In this document: positions 63,325-64,000 of the stretch, in pieces
Numbering within the stretch: position 1 is the first letter of the stretch
Layout: every line of letters starts with the position of its first letter
From: Drosophila persimilis
Lineage: Eukaryota > Arthropoda > Insecta > Diptera > Drosophilidae
Assembly: GCF_003286085.1 (NCBI RefSeq)
Contig: NW_020825313.1
Location: 4,216,001-4,280,000 of the forward strand
Direction of reading: 5' to 3'
DNA: 64,000 nucleotides
The notes under the pieces: model-generated
What the model saw: the letters and a program-made list of their open reading frames with translations, nothing else
Database searches by the model: none
What the model was told of the DNA's origin: nothing
Program-made: the position numbers and the translations under genes

Positions 63325-63968
63325 AACATGCCTAAAAAGCTTCTCAGTGCTCTCAATGTTTTTGGCAAAGGGAAGTTGGTAATGGCCGAAATCTTATCGG
63401 GATCGGTCTTTATGCCTCCTTCACCTATTACATGCCCGAGATACTTAACCGATTGCATGCAAAAATGACTTTTTTCGATGTTTATTGTCAGTCCAGCCTT
63501 TCGTATTTTCGAAGAAACAGTCTCCAGCACTTTCATGTGTGAGGCAAAGCTATCAGAGATTATGAGCAAATCATCCAAGTACACGAATACTTCGTTGCGA
63601 AGTGCAAACGGAATAACTTTATCCATCAGTCTCGACATCGTTTGAGACGCATTACACAGCCCGAATGGCATAACCTTATATTGATACAAGGGTCTACCTG
63701 GTTTAGTGAACGCCGTCTTGGGGCTTGAGCCTACATCTAGCGGAATTCGCCAGAAAGCGTCTTTTAAGTCCAGGCTTGATATAAAATTTGCTCTTGGCAG
63801 TCTGCTTAGAATGCCATCAATGTGGGGAAGCGGATAGGCATCTTTCTCAGTTACTGCATTCACCTTTCTACTATCCAAGCAAAGTCTCACTTTCCCTGGT
63901 TTTTGGACTAAGACAACAGGCGAGACCCATGCGCTTTCCGACTCCTCAATTACCCCAAGCTTGATCAT
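63285..63968 (-). pseudogene. pol: Ty3/Gypsy reverse transcriptase of element 6, partial
   Basis: Motifs in order: VSPVVLVQKPGKVRLCLDSR, NAVTEKDAYPLPHID, SSLDLKDAFWRIPL, VMPFGLCNASQTMSRLMD and catalytic FVYLDD, then LGHVIGEGGI. The frame is open from 63968; RT and protease upstream continue to and beyond the window edge. It is read through to a break near 63300 before RNase H. The catalytic YLDD is intact. Confidence 0.9.
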
Positions 63969-64000
63969 CCTGTCTACTTCCGCGTATATCAGCTTCTCTA

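Larger units (their letters stand above)
59629..64000 (-). mobile_element. Ulysses/Osvaldo-like Ty3/Gypsy element, 3' part (element 6)
   Basis: Minus-strand order from the window edge is RT, RNase H, integrase, polypurine tract and a ~1.8 kb LTR. The 5' half lies beyond 64000. The pol motifs (YLDD, NAVTEKDAYPLPHID) and the very long LTR fit the Osvaldo/Ulysses lineage of Drosophila; Ulysses LTRs are about 2.1 kb as I remember. The name is an inference. Confidence 0.82.

Overview
The window looks like Drosophila (dipteran) DNA from a transposon graveyard such as pericentromeric heterochromatin. This rests on the families seen: several BEL/Pao LTR elements, Ty3/Gypsy elements, LOA-like non-LTR elements with RNase H, a long-LTR Ulysses/Osvaldo-like element and an INE-1-like interspersed repeat. 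I see no convincing single-copy host gene, tRNA, rRNA or CRISPR. Nearly every reading frame is part of a retroelement, and almost all carry stops, frameshifts or deletions. Family names come from protein motifs and remembered family features, not from a search.

Layout. 1-2691: 3' half of a BEL/Pao element (+) with integrase, an unusual extra ORF after pol, and the 3' LTR. 2692-4896 (-): a LINE reverse-transcriptase tail joined to a decayed Ty3/Gypsy gag with an N-terminal RING-H2 finger. 5823-16292: a ~2 kb Ulysses-like LTR split by a complete env-bearing BEL/Pao element (6241-14668, TSD GAGAC). 16529-28900 (-): a second BEL/Pao element whose 5' leader is split by a Ty3/Gypsy element (22636-28211, +, TSD TGTA) with a SAP-domain Gag. 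30059-36849: an LOA-like LINE (-), most of it present as a nearly identical 3.18 kb tandem duplication. 36850-41076 and 54207-59260: two copies of a segmental duplication carrying a second LOA-like LINE (-). 41077-41963: inverted LTR/leader of the same family as the 1-2691 element. 42118-49002 (-): a third BEL/Pao element with an INE-1-like insertion in its leader. 49633-53706 (+): a third LOA-like LINE. 59629-64000 (-): 3' part of the Ulysses-like element, running off the window.

History. Order of events can be read because several insertions have an uninterrupted copy of their target elsewhere in the window. The second Ulysses-like LTR shows the empty site of the env-BEL element, and the H repeat at 41964-42117 shows the site filled by a LINE in its two other copies. 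About eleven of fourteen element blocks lie on the minus strand, which raises the possibility of a unistrand, piRNA-cluster-like locus; this is inference only.
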